Positions 35,278-43,530 of a stretch of 64,000 nt of DNA are shown piece after piece. The first letter of the stretch is position 1. Every line of letters begins with the position of its first letter. The stretch lies in assembly GCF_009749465.1 (NCBI RefSeq), contig NZ_WBIS01000001.1:310001-374000 (forward strand), in the 5' to 3' direction. Both the position numbers and the translations under genes were made by a program. The stretch comes from Agromyces terreus (lineage in GTDB: Bacteria > Actinomycetota > Actinomycetes > Actinomycetales > Microbacteriaceae). The notes below the pieces were generated by a model. It saw nothing but the letters and a program-made list of their open reading frames with translations. It did not search any database and was not told where the DNA came from.

Positions 35278-36969
35278 GTGACTGCAACCCTCGTGGCTCA
35301 GGGCCTCGCCGGCGGATACGCCCACCGCACGCTGTTCGAAGACCTCGACCTCACGGTCGCGCCGGGCGACGTCGTGGGCGTCGTCGGTGCGAACGGCGCG
35401 GGCAAGTCGACCCTGCTCGGCATCCTCGGCGGGGCGGTCCCCGCGCTCGCCGGCACCGTGTCGCTGGCCCCGAGCGACGCCTTCGTCGGCTGGCTGCCGC
35501 AGGAGCACGAACGCGTCGAGGGCGAGACCGTCGCGCAGTACGTGGCACGCCGCACCGGCTGCGCCGAGGCATCCGCTCGAATGGATGCCGCGGCCGAGCT
35601 GCTCGCGCTGCCCGAGCCGCCGCCCGGGGTCGACGCCGGCGAGGAGTACTCGGTCGCCCTCGAACGCTGGCTCGCCGCCGGCGCGGCCGATCTCGACGAG
35701 CGGCTGCCGGCCGTGCTCGCCGAGCTCGGCCTGACGGTCGGTGCCGGCGGCAGCGGGGGCTCCGCCGACGGTTCGACGATCACGGCGGACTCGCTCATGA
35801 CGGGCCTCTCGGGCGGGCAGGCGGCCCGCGTCGGCCTTGCGGCGCTCATCTGCTCGCGATTCGACCTCGTGCTGCTCGACGAGCCCACGAACGACCTCGA
35901 CCTCGACGGCCTCGCCCGGCTCGAGGCGTTCGTCGCGGGCCTGCGCGGGGGAGTGGTGCTCGTCAGCCACGACCGGGAGTTCCTCGCGCGCACCGTCACG
36001 AAGGTGCTCGAGCTCGACCTCGCGCAGCACGCGAACCGCGTCTACGGCGGCGGCTACGACGCCTACCTCGAGGAGCGGGAGACCGTGCGCCGGCACGCCC
36101 GCGAAGACTACGAGGAGTTCGCGTCGAAGAAGGCAGACCTCGTCGCGCGTGCCCGCGTGCAGCGCGAGTGGTCGAGCCAGGGCGTGCGCAATGCCATGAA
36201 GAAGTCGCCCGACAACGACAAGATCCGCCGCAAGGCCGCGAGCGAGTCGAGCGAGAAGCAGGCGCAAAAGGTGCGCCAGATGGAGAGTCGCATCGCCCGC
36301 CTCGACGAGGTCGAGGAGCCCCGCAAGGAGTGGAAGCTCGAGTTCACCATCGGCCAGGCGCCCCGGTCGTCGGCGGTGGTCGCGACGCTCGCCGCGGCAT
36401 CCGTCACCCGCGGTGACTACACGCTCGGGCCGGTGTCGTTGCAGGTGTCGGGCGGCGATCGCATCGGCATCACCGGCCCGAACGGCGCCGGCAAGTCGAC
36501 GCTGCTCGGGCTGCTGCTGGGGCGCATCGAGCCCGACGACGGGCGCGCGAGCCTCGGGTCGTCGGTCGCAATCGGCGAGATCGACCAGGCGCGCTCGCAA
36601 CTGGCCGGGCGGATGCCGCTGGCCGACGCGTTCGAGGCCCTCGTGCCCGAGCTCGCCTCGGGCGAGGTGCGCACGCTGCTCGCGAAGTTCGGGCTCAAGG
36701 CCGACCATGTGCTGCGACCCGTCGACGACCTCTCGCCCGGGGAGCGCACGCGGGCCGGCATGGCGCTGCTGCAGGCGCGCGGGGTGAACGTGCTCGTGCT
36801 CGACGAGCCGACGAACCACCTCGACCTCGTCGCGATCGAGCAGCTCGAGCAGGCGCTCGAGGGCTACGACGGCACGCTGCTGCTCGTGACCCACGACCGC
36901 CGCATGCTCGAGCACGTGCGCCTCGATCGGCGTTGGCACGTCGAGGGCGGCCGCGTCGCCGAGGCGTGA
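35278..36969 (+). CDS. ABC-F family ATPase (ribosome-associated)
   Basis: The 563-residue protein has two nucleotide-binding domains and no membrane segment. Domain 1 has Walker A GANGAGKST at residues 37-45, signature LSGGQAARVGL and Walker B LVLLDEPTNDLDL. Domain 2 has GPNGAGKST, LSPGERTRAGMALL and VLVLDEPTNHLDL. The linker between them is long, basic and coiled-coil-like, including RKAASESSEKQAQKVRQMESRI. ABC-F proteins act at the ribosomal E site in translation or in antibiotic target protection, and sequence alone does not separate these roles. It is probably leaderless. Confidence 0.93.
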   Translation: MTATLVAQGLAGGYAHRTLFEDLDLTVAPGDVVGVVGANGAGKSTLLGILGGAVPALAGTVSLAPSDAFVGWLPQEHERVEGETVAQYVARRTGCAEASARMDAAAELLALPEPPPGVDAGEEYSVALERWLAAGAADLDERLPAVLAELGLTVGAGGSGGSADGSTITADSLMTGLSGGQAARVGLAALICSRFDLVLLDEPTNDLDLDGLARLEAFVAGLRGGVVLVSHDREFLARTVTKVLELDLAQHANRVYGGGYDAYLEERETVRRHAREDYEEFASKKADLVARARVQREWSSQGVRNAMKKSPDNDKIRRKAASESSEKQAQKVRQMESRIARLDEVEEPRKEWKLEFTIGQAPRSSAVVATLAAASVTRGDYTLGPVSLQVSGGDRIGITGPNGAGKSTLLGLLLGRIEPDDGRASLGSSVAIGEIDQARSQLAGRMPLADAFEALVPELASGEVRTLLAKFGLKADHVLRPVDDLSPGERTRAGMALLQARGVNVLVLDEPTNHLDLVAIEQLEQALEGYDGTLLLVTHDRRMLEHVRLDRRWHVEGGRVAEA

Positions 36970-37054
36970 GCCGCGCGCCGTCGCGTCGCGAGATGCGCGG
37001 TCATCGACGGTCACATGACGTGACGGGCGTCGCCCGCGTTGGCAGCATGGTGCC

Positions 37055-37600
37055 ATGACCACCCACCTCATCGTCCCGGGCATCTACGATTCGGGCCCGC
37101 GTCACTGGCAGACGCACTGGGAGCGGCAGCTCGAGCGAGCCGTGCGCATCGCCCCGTCGTCGTGGGATGAGCCGCGCCTCGTCGACTGGATCGCCGCCAT
37201 CGACCGGGCGAGCGCCGAGGCCGGCCCCGAGGCGGTCGTCGTCGCGCACAGCATGGGGTGCATCGCGTTCGCCGAGTGGCTGCTGCGCAATCCGGGTCGC
37301 GCGTCGGCGGTGCTGTTCGTGGCGCCCGCCGACCCCGAGGGCGACCGCTATCCCGAGGCGGCGCACGAGTTCGCGGGCATCGGGGCGGGGGAGCTCGGGG
37401 TTCCCGCGCTCGTGGTCGGCAGCGAGAACGACCCGTTCGGAACGCGCGAGTTCTCGGCTGCGCTCGCACGCACCTGGGGTGCCGCGTTCGTGTCGGCCGG
37501 GGCGCTCGGGCACATCAACGCCGACAGCGGGCTGGGCGCCTGGCCCGAGGGGCGCGACCTGCTCGACGGGCTCGTCGCCGGAGCGCGCGCCGCGGCCTGA
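37055..37600 (+). CDS. RBBP9/YdeN-type alpha/beta hydrolase
   Basis: A 181-residue serine hydrolase-like protein. It starts TTHLIVPGIYDSGPRHWQTHWE, with the nucleophile elbow VVAHSMGC near residues 65-72 (serine in HSMG), the aspartate region LVVGSENDPFG and the histidine in ALGHINADSGLG, which together make a full catalytic triad. This matches the RBBP9/YdeN family, whose bacterial substrates are unknown. ATG 37055 is preceded by CAGCAT at leaderless spacing. Confidence 0.9.
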   Translation: MTTHLIVPGIYDSGPRHWQTHWERQLERAVRIAPSSWDEPRLVDWIAAIDRASAEAGPEAVVVAHSMGCIAFAEWLLRNPGRASAVLFVAPADPEGDRYPEAAHEFAGIGAGELGVPALVVGSENDPFGTREFSAALARTWGAAFVSAGALGHINADSGLGAWPEGRDLLDGLVAGARAAA

Positions 37601-37643
37601 GCCGGGCCTCGCGGGGCGTGCCGGTCTGTGCGAGGCTGGCGGC

Positions 37644-38561
37644 ATGCCGGAGTCACCCGAAGTGCAGGCGCTCGTCGAGGAGCTCGACGCCCGTCTGACG
37701 GGCCGCGCCCTGAGCGAGGTCGACGTGATCGAGTTCCGCGTCGTGAAGACCCGCGCGCGGCCCCTCGAACGTCTCGTCGGCGAGCGGGTGACGGGCGTGA
37801 GCCGGCACGGCAAGCTCGTCGACCTCGGCTTCGGTCAGGCCGGGCACCTCGTCGTCTCGCTCGGTCGCCACGGCTGGGCACGGTGGGCGCAGGCGGATGC
37901 CTCGGGCGAACCGGGCGACCGTGCCGGTGCTGACTCCTCGACCGGCCCGGGTGCAGACGCCAGGCAGGAGGCCGCGGCATCCGTCGACCCGCCCGCGCCG
38001 ACGCTCGCGACGCTCGTCTTCGACGACGGCGCCGCACTCGAGCTGACCGACGCGGGCCAGTGGGTCTCGCTCGGATGCTGGGTGGTCGACGACCCGGCCG
38101 AGGTGCCCGCCGTCGCGAAGCTCGGCGCCGACCCCGCCGGCGACGGCTTCGACCGCGCCGCGTTCGACGGCGCGCTCGCGGGCCGGCGCAAACAGGTGAA
38201 GGCCGTGCTGCAGGAGCAGGAGTCGTTCGCGGGCATCGGCAACGCGTACTCCGACGAGATCCTGCACACGGCGAGGGTGTCGCCGGTCGAGCACGCCTCG
38301 GCACTCGGCACCGACGCGCTCGATCGCCTGTTCGACGCGACGGTCGGCGTGATCGGCGGCGCGATCGCCGCTCGTCGGGGCGTGCCCATCGCCGACCTCA
38401 AGGCGACGAAGGTGGCCGCGATGCGCGCTCACGGTCGCGCCGGCGAACCCTGCCCGGTGTGCGGCGACGCCATCGCCGATTTCTCGTTCGCGAGCACGAC
38501 CGCGCAGTACTGCCCGACATGCCAGACCTGTGGCGAGCGCCTGCCGCTGAAGGGCGAATGA
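37644..38561 (+). CDS. Fpg/Nei family DNA glycosylase (copy 1)
   Basis: This bifunctional glycosylase/AP lyase for oxidised bases has 305 residues. The catalytic N-terminus is MPESPEV (Pro2 and Glu3 after Met removal become the nucleophile and acid), with the conserved lysine in RHGKLVDL, the helix-two-turn-helix segment QESFAGIGNAYSDEILHTARVSP, and a C-terminal zinc finger formed by CPVC and CPTC. A Pro/Ala/Ser-rich insertion of about 40 residues (about 95-125) interrupts the N-terminal sandwich. GAGGCT stands at leaderless spacing before ATG 37644. A second paralog follows 0.8 kb downstream. Confidence 0.93.
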   Translation: MPESPEVQALVEELDARLTGRALSEVDVIEFRVVKTRARPLERLVGERVTGVSRHGKLVDLGFGQAGHLVVSLGRHGWARWAQADASGEPGDRAGADSSTGPGADARQEAAASVDPPAPTLATLVFDDGAALELTDAGQWVSLGCWVVDDPAEVPAVAKLGADPAGDGFDRAAFDGALAGRRKQVKAVLQEQESFAGIGNAYSDEILHTARVSPVEHASALGTDALDRLFDATVGVIGGAIAARRGVPIADLKATKVAAMRAHGRAGEPCPVCGDAIADFSFASTTAQYCPTCQTCGERLPLKGE

Positions 38562-38605
38562 CCCGCCCGGCGTGAGAGCGGGCACGGTCTGACCGGTCGA
38601 GCGGA

Positions 38606-38827
38606 TCACGCCGGGATGGGCGCCCGCCGGGAGGACGTGTAGACCCGGCTGAGCGACTCGGGCGCCGCGGTGAACCGACCCGCGTGCCCCTCGGACGTCA
38701 GGTACTGCACCCGGATGCCCCGGCCGACCCGGCTGACTCTCGTGACCTCGTAGACATGGCCGGCGACGTTCACGAGGGTGTCGCCCGCCTCGAGGTGGCG
38801 GGCCTGCCGCAGCTCGATCATCTTCAT
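38606..38827 (-). CDS. Small uncharacterised protein (73 aa)
   Basis: A compact, probably all-beta cytoplasmic protein: MKMIELRQARHLEAGDTLVN, then GHVYEVTRVSRVGRGIRVQYLT and a short basic tail. The alternating hydrophobic pattern and Gly-turns resemble small SH3-like barrels. No family is recognised. The codon usage is like that of its neighbours, and a GAGAAG purine stretch precedes ATG 38827 at a slightly long spacing, so it is probably real. It lies alone between copy 1 of the glycosylase and DUF4180. Confidence 0.6.
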   Translation of the reverse strand: MKMIELRQARHLEAGDTLVNVAGHVYEVTRVSRVGRGIRVQYLTSEGHAGRFTAAPESLSRVYTSSRRAPIPA

Positions 38828-38929
38828 GATGAGAGCTTCTCAGCAACCACCGACACTCGAACATCTGTACGACTCGGGACGCCCGCGACGGCCGGCGCGG
38901 GCGCGGGCTCGTGCCGGCCTCGTTCTGCG

Positions 38930-39292
38930 CTACCGCCCGGCGAGCCGGCGTTCGAGCTCGGCCTCGTCGCGCACGAACCACACGTGGTCGCCGCGGTTCG
39001 ACTCGCGCACGAAGTCGCGGAGTGCGCCGCTCGCCTCGGTGTGCTCGGTCAGGTCGCCCACCACCGCCAGACGGATGCGGTAGTTCACGAGCTTCTGGGT
39101 GAACTCGCCCGCGAGCCGCGTGCTGAGGTCGAAGAACGCGGGGTCGAAGCGTTCGACGGGCACGGCGGCCGTCTTCGCGCCGTGCGACCAGACGCTGCCG
39201 ATCAGGTCGATCGCGTCGTCTTCGGTCGAGATCGGGTCGCCGTCGACCGCGAGCCGGTGGACGCCGTCGATCTGCTGCTCCTCGTTCGCCAT
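38930..39292 (-). CDS. DUF4180 domain protein
   Basis: A 120-residue cytoplasmic protein. The segment FDPAFFDLSTRLAGEFTQKLVNYRIRLAVVGDL, read in pieces, and the end RDFVRESNRGDHVWFV match DUF4180, a widespread family of unknown function that is often encoded beside transcriptional regulators. TAGGGT at leaderless spacing fixes ATG 39292. Confidence 0.88.
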   Translation of the reverse strand: MANEEQQIDGVHRLAVDGDPISTEDDAIDLIGSVWSHGAKTAAVPVERFDPAFFDLSTRLAGEFTQKLVNYRIRLAVVGDLTEHTEASGALRDFVRESNRGDHVWFVRDEAELERRLAGR

Positions 39293-39298
39293 GGTCCG

Positions 39299-39304
39299 AC
39301 CCTA
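39299..39304 (-). promoter_or_regulatory. Leaderless -10 element TAGGGT for the DUF4180 gene
   Basis: On the minus strand TAGGGT ends seven bases before ATG 39292. Confidence 0.55.
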
Positions 39305-39386
39305 GTGCGAGGCGGCGCGGGGCGGCGAGCGGATGCCGGGTCGGCCGGCTCTGGCCGACGTCGGCGGTCGGTGGCAGCATGGGCTC

Positions 39387-40283
39387 GTGCCCGAACTGCC
39401 GGAGGTCGATGCGCTCGCCGCGTTCCTGCGCGAGCGCGCCGTGGGGCGCACGGTCGCCTCGGCCGTCGTGACGGCGATCTCGGCGCTCAAGACGTTCGAT
39501 CCTCCGCTCGACGCGCTGACCTCGGGCACGATCACCGAGGTCGCCCGGCACGGCAAGTTCCTCGACCTGACCACCGCCCGTGGGGGCGAGTCGCCGGCAG
39601 GCGGTGCCGATGCGCCGGTGCACCTCGTGTTCCACCTCGCGCGCGCAGGGTGGCTCCGCTGGTACGACGAGGTGCCGAAGACCCTGCTGAAGCCCGGCAA
39701 GGGCCCGATCGCGCTGCGCGTTCGTCTCGACGACGGCTCGGGGTTCGACCTCACCGAGGCGGGCACCAAGAAGTCGCTCGCCGTGTACGTCGTGCGCGAT
39801 CCGAGCGAGGTGCCGGGCATCGCCCGCCTCGGGCCCGACCCGTCGGCGCCAGACTTCACGCTCGACGACTTCCGAGCGGTGCTCGACGGGCGGCGCACGC
39901 AGATCAAGGGCGTGCTGCGCGACCAGTCCGTGTTCGCGGGCATCGGCAACGCCTACTCCGACGAGATCCTGCACGCCGCGCGCATGTCTCCGTACGCGCT
40001 CGCCGCGAAGCTCACGCCCGAGCAGGTCGAGACCCTCTTCGCCGCACTGCGCGACACCCTGGCCGAGGCGGTGGTCGCGGCATCCGGTCGCCCGCCCGCC
40101 GACCTGAAGGACGCGAAACGGCGCGGCATGCAGGTGCACGGCCGAACGGGCGAGGCCTGCCCGGTGTGCGGCGACACCGTGCGCGAGGTGCGGTTCGCGG
40201 ACTCGACGTTCCAGTACTGCCCGACATGTCAGACGGGCGGCAAGCCGCTCGCCGATCGCGTGCTCTCGCGCCTGCTCAAGTAG
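39387..40283 (+). CDS. Fpg/Nei family DNA glycosylase (copy 2)
   Basis: A 298-residue paralog of copy 1. It begins VPELPEVDALAAFLRERAVG with the catalytic Pro-Glu, has the conserved lysine in RHGKFLDL, the helix-two-turn-helix QSVFAGIGNAYSDEILHAARMSP and a zinc finger of CPVC and CPTC. It lacks the long insertion of copy 1, and the region after the lysine (TKKSLAVYVV) differs, so the two probably recognise different lesions. CAGCAT stands at leaderless spacing before GTG 39387. Its 3' end overlaps the convergent anthranilate synthase gene by eight bases. Confidence 0.93.
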   Translation: MPELPEVDALAAFLRERAVGRTVASAVVTAISALKTFDPPLDALTSGTITEVARHGKFLDLTTARGGESPAGGADAPVHLVFHLARAGWLRWYDEVPKTLLKPGKGPIALRVRLDDGSGFDLTEAGTKKSLAVYVVRDPSEVPGIARLGPDPSAPDFTLDDFRAVLDGRRTQIKGVLRDQSVFAGIGNAYSDEILHAARMSPYALAAKLTPEQVETLFAALRDTLAEAVVAASGRPPADLKDAKRRGMQVHGRTGEACPVCGDTVREVRFADSTFQYCPTCQTGGKPLADRVLSRLLK

Positions 40284-42219
40284 CCTGCAGCACGACCGGC
40301 GCGAGCACCCCGTCGACGAGGCGCTCGAGCAGCGCGAGCCCGTCGGGTGAGGTGACCGACTCCAGATGTCCCTGCACCGACGCGATGCCGGGGCCGCGCA
40401 GCGCATGCACGACGCCCGTCGCGGCATCCGATGCGACCTCGAGGTCGAAGCGGGGCGTGGTCGATCCGTCGGGCGCGAGCGCCGAGAACGTGTTGTAGAA
40501 CCCGATCGCCGCGGTCTCGCCGAACACGTCGACGGGCAGCTGCACGCCCTGGCGCGGCGTCGGCAGCGGGGCGAGCGGCAACCCGGCGAGGTCGGCGAGC
40601 ACCTGATGGCTGAGGCAGACCGCCAGCAGCGGGCGGCCCTCGTCGAGCCGCGCGGCGATGAGCTCGCGCAGGCGGGCGATGCGCGGGTCGCCCGCCTCGC
40701 GCGGGTCGCCGGGGCCGGGGCCGAACACGACGAGATCTTCGGATGCCGCGTCGGGCGCCTCATGCCACGCCACGAGACGCACCTCGAGGCCCAGATGGCG
40801 CAGCTGGTGCGCGAGCATCGTCGTGAAGTCGTCGTTCGCGTCGATGACGAGTGCGGTGAGGCCGCGCGGCTCGTGCGCGTGCTGCGGGGCGCGCCAGAAT
40901 GCCGCCAGGTGCTCGTTGCGGGCGGCGAGCACGTCGGCGTGCGCGTCGTGGGCGGCGCCGACGTCGGCCCCCGCCCGATCGGCACCGGCGGCCGCGGGGA
41001 CGGCCGGCCCGATCGCGGCCGGACGTGCCGCGGCATCCGTTCGGGGCAGCGCGCCCAGCGCCGTGAGCATGCCCGCCGCCTTCGCCCGCGTCTCGGCGAC
41101 CTCGCCCACCGGGTCGGAGTGGCGCACGAGCGTCGCGCCCACGGGCACCCGCACCCGGCCGTCGCGCAGGTACGCGGTGCGGATCAGGATCGGCGCGTCG
41201 ACGTCGTACCCCGACGCCGTGGGCGTGAACCGGGCGAACACGCCCGCGTAGTAGCCGCGGCCCGTCGGCTCGTGCCGGGCGATGACGCTGCACGCGTTGC
41301 CCATCGGCGACCCCGTCACGGTCGGCGCGAACATCGTACGGCGCAGCACCTCGCGGGGGTCGAGGTCGGAACGCCCCTCGAGCAGGTACTCGGTGTGGGT
41401 GAGCCGCGACATCCGCTTCAGGAACGGACCGCGGATGCGTCCGCCGTCGGGGCAGACCGCGCTCATCATCTTCAGCTCCTCGTCGACGACCATGACGAGC
41501 TCCTCGCGCTCCTTCACGTCGTGCAGGAACGCGTTCAGCCGCTCGTCGAGGGAGCCGGCCGAGGCATCCGCCTCGGTCAGCACGTCGTGGCGGAACGTGC
41601 CGCTGATCGGGTTCATCGATACGAGCCCGCCGATCGACGACACATGCCGTTCGGGCGTCGCGCCGACCGCCGAGAGCCCGGGCGTGTGCACCGCGAACGT
41701 CCAGAACGCGCCCCGCTCGTGCTCGAGCAGCGCGCGCAACCAGCCCAGCACCGCCACCGCGGGCACCTCGTCGGTCGAGCCGACGAACTCGCGCCGGATC
41801 ACGAAGTTCGCCCCTTCGCCGCGGCCGATCTCCTCGTCGATGACGCGCCGCACGATCTCCGCGTACGCCTCGTCGGCCACGTCGACGTCGAGGTCTGCGA
41901 CGACCACCGGATGCCGCGGCAGCACCTCGAGCGCCGCGTCGACGCCCATCGACTCGCGCTCGCGCACGACCAGGCAGCGGATCGGCTCGCCGTCGTCGTG
42001 CGCCGCGAACCCGCGCTCGCGCACCTGGCGGAACGGCACGAGCGCGAGCACCTCGTCGCCGTCGAGCGGGATCTCGGCGAGCAGGTCGACGTCGACCACC
42101 TCGCCGACGAGCACGTCGAGCACCGCCTCGTGCTCGCGGCGGATCACGGCGAAGGGCGGCGCGTCGACGCCCGCGGCGACGAGCGAGCCGAGCAGCGGGG
42201 GAGTGTGCGGTGCGGTCAT
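40276..42219 (-). CDS. Fused anthranilate synthase, TrpE plus TrpG (PhzE-like architecture)
   Basis: This enzyme of about 647 residues converts chorismate and glutamine to anthranilate (or, in PhzE, to aminodeoxyisochorismate). The N-terminal two thirds is a chorismate-binding domain with MNPISGTFRHDV, the ELVMVVDEELKMM catalytic region and APTVTGSPMGNACSVI. The C-terminal third is a class I glutamine amidotransferase with nucleophile Cys in AVCLSHQVLA and His/Glu in VQGHLESV. No other phenazine genes are nearby, and a Trp-codon attenuator precedes the gene, so anthranilate for tryptophan or a tryptophan-derived product is the best reading. ATG 42219 follows GGAGA. Confidence 0.9.
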   Translation of the reverse strand: MTAPHTPPLLGSLVAAGVDAPPFAVIRREHEAVLDVLVGEVVDVDLLAEIPLDGDEVLALVPFRQVRERGFAAHDDGEPIRCLVVRERESMGVDAALEVLPRHPVVVADLDVDVADEAYAEIVRRVIDEEIGRGEGANFVIRREFVGSTDEVPAVAVLGWLRALLEHERGAFWTFAVHTPGLSAVGATPERHVSSIGGLVSMNPISGTFRHDVLTEADASAGSLDERLNAFLHDVKEREELVMVVDEELKMMSAVCPDGGRIRGPFLKRMSRLTHTEYLLEGRSDLDPREVLRRTMFAPTVTGSPMGNACSVIARHEPTGRGYYAGVFARFTPTASGYDVDAPILIRTAYLRDGRVRVPVGATLVRHSDPVGEVAETRAKAAGMLTALGALPRTDAAARPAAIGPAVPAAAGADRAGADVGAAHDAHADVLAARNEHLAAFWRAPQHAHEPRGLTALVIDANDDFTTMLAHQLRHLGLEVRLVAWHEAPDAASEDLVVFGPGPGDPREAGDPRIARLRELIAARLDEGRPLLAVCLSHQVLADLAGLPLAPLPTPRQGVQLPVDVFGETAAIGFYNTFSALAPDGSTTPRFDLEVASDAATGVVHALRGPGIASVQGHLESVTSPDGLALLERLVDGVLAPVVLQAT

Positions 42220-42269
42220 GGGATCTCCGGTGGTCTGGGCCCGTGGCCGCAACCTTCCGCAGATGCGAA

Positions 42270-42291
42270 ACGACCGCCCTCGGGCGGTCGT
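42270..42291 (-). terminator. Attenuator terminator hairpin of the anthranilate synthase leader
   Basis: A perfect 10-bp stem (42270-42279 with 42282-42291) has a 2-base loop and is followed on the minus strand by TTTCG. It lies between the leader peptide and the structural gene. A competing stem, CCGCCT-AGGCGG at 42312-42326, covers the leader stop codon, and its AGGCGG arm could also pair with the CCGCCC arm of the terminator, as an antiterminator requires. Confidence 0.75.
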
Positions 42292-42315
42292 CGTACGTCG
42301 AAACGAGTGATCCGC

Positions 42316-42354
42316 CTAGGAGGCGGGCCACCAGCTGCAGGTCGACGCGGTCAT
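42316..42354 (-). CDS. Trp leader peptide MTASTCSWWPAS
   Basis: A 12-codon ORF starts at ATG 42354 and stops at TAG 42318-42316. Codons 8 and 9 are tandem tryptophan codons, the hallmark of ribosome-mediated attenuation. A TACGAT -10 ends eight bases before the ATG, so the leader peptide mRNA would itself be leaderless. The ORF is followed by mutually exclusive stems and a terminator ahead of the fused anthranilate synthase. Slow decoding of the two Trp codons would expose the antiterminator. Confidence 0.85.
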   Translation of the reverse strand: MTASTCSWWPAS

Positions 42355-42361
42355 GACGACG

Positions 42362-42367
42362 ATCGTA
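42362..42367 (-). promoter_or_regulatory. -10 element TACGAT for the trp leader transcript
   Basis: TACGAT on the minus strand lies eight bases before the leader-peptide ATG. It shares a short region with the divergent PrmC-related gene. Confidence 0.5.
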
Positions 42368-42431
42368 GGGCATGCGCGGGCGCGGCGCATCCTGCGTTCG
42401 GCACCGCGCATCGCCGCATAGCATTCGGGTC

Positions 42432-43289
42432 ATGGACGAGACTGCGCCGCACGCGGCCCCCGACGCCGCGCTCGTCGCACGCCTGCGTGCGGCGGGATGC
42501 GTCTTCGCCGAGGAGGAGGCCGCCCTGCTCGAAGCGGCCGTGGCCGAGGGCGGGGGCGGCACCGACCCCCCGGGGGGCGCCGGCGCCGAGCTCGAACGGC
42601 TCGCCGCGCGGCGCGTGGCGGGGGAGCCGCTCGAGCAGATCCTCGGTTGGGCGGGGTTCGGCGGGCACCGCATCCTCATCGAGCCGGGCGTGTTCGTGCC
42701 GCGCCGTCGCACGGAGCTGCTCGCGGAGGCGGCGACGCGGTTCGCACGAGCGGTCGCGGCCGACGGTCGCACGCCCGTCGTCGTGGATCTCTGCTGCGGC
42801 GCCGGCGCCGTCGGCGTCGTCATCGCGGATGCCGCGGGGCCGGTCGACCTCGTCGCGGCCGACCTCGACCCCGCCGCGGTGCGCGCCGCCCGGCGCAACC
42901 TCGAGCCGCTCGGCGGCCGGGTGTTCGAGGGCGACCTCTTCGAGGCGCTCCCCGCCGACCTGCGGGGCCGAGTCGACGTGCTCGCCGCGAACGCGCCGTA
43001 CGTGCCGACCGGCGAGATCCCCATGATGCCGCCAGAGGCCCGCGACCACGAGGCGCTGCTCGCCCTCGACGGCGGCGGCGACGGCCTCGACCTGCACCGC
43101 CGGATCGCGGCATCCGCGGCGGAGTGGCTCGCGCCGGGCGGCCGGCTGCTCATCGAGACCGGCCGGCGTCAGGCGCCCATCACCCGCGCCCTCGTCGAGG
43201 CCGGCGGGATGGCGGCCTCCATCGCTTCCGATCTCGAACGCGGCGGCACGATCGTCGTCGGAACCGCCCCGGGTGCGCTAGATTCGTAA
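42432..43289 (+). CDS. PrmC/HemK-related N5-glutamine methyltransferase, substrate unknown
   Basis: A 285-residue SAM-dependent methyltransferase. Features are the PrmC-type N-terminal helical domain (RRVAGEPLEQILGWAGFGGHRILIEPGVFVPRRRTELL in pieces), SAM motif I VVVDLCCGAGAVGVV at about 116-130, and NAPYVP at 187-192 in place of the usual NPPY. That change and the overall layout match a separate PrmC-like family of putative protein-glutamine methyltransferases, distinct from the release-factor enzyme. TAGCAT lies eight bases before ATG 42432, so it may be leaderless. Confidence 0.88.
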   Translation: MDETAPHAAPDAALVARLRAAGCVFAEEEAALLEAAVAEGGGGTDPPGGAGAELERLAARRVAGEPLEQILGWAGFGGHRILIEPGVFVPRRRTELLAEAATRFARAVAADGRTPVVVDLCCGAGAVGVVIADAAGPVDLVAADLDPAAVRAARRNLEPLGGRVFEGDLFEALPADLRGRVDVLAANAPYVPTGEIPMMPPEARDHEALLALDGGGDGLDLHRRIAASAAEWLAPGGRLLIETGRRQAPITRALVEAGGMAASIASDLERGGTIVVGTAPGALDS

Positions 43290-43414
43290 AGACTCTTTCC
43301 CATGAACCCCGCGCGGCCCGTCACGCCCCGCATCGACGAGGAGAACCGCACCGCGACAGGCCGTGGACGATGTGGCATCCGAATGTCGCTTCCGCACAAG
43401 CTGAAGCGATCGTT

Positions 43415-43443
43415 TTCGCTGCCCGCCGTGGGTAACCTACACT
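43415..43443 (+). promoter_or_regulatory. Candidate promoter for the VWA gene (TTCGCT-N17-TACACT)
   Basis: A -35-like TTCGCT at 43415-43420 and a -10 TACACT at 43438-43443 are 17 bases apart. The rest of the 241-base gap 43290-43530 shows no gene. A leader of about 80 bases would precede GTG 43531. Confidence 0.5.
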
Positions 43444-43530
43444 GATCGAATCCTTCCCCCGTACCCGGTGGGAACCCGAACTGAAGGATTCGACGGTGCA
43501 TCCCTGACCACCGTCGGGCTTGGAGTGTCC

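Noticed and set aside
37653-41036. An 1127-codon minus-strand open frame across both glycosylase genes
   Set aside because: It crosses several real genes on both strands, is low-complexity Arg/Ala, and reflects high GC third positions.
40276-42219. Phenazine biosynthesis gene phzE
   Set aside because: The fused architecture fits, but no other phenazine genes are nearby and a Trp-codon attenuator precedes the gene, so anthranilate for tryptophan is more likely.
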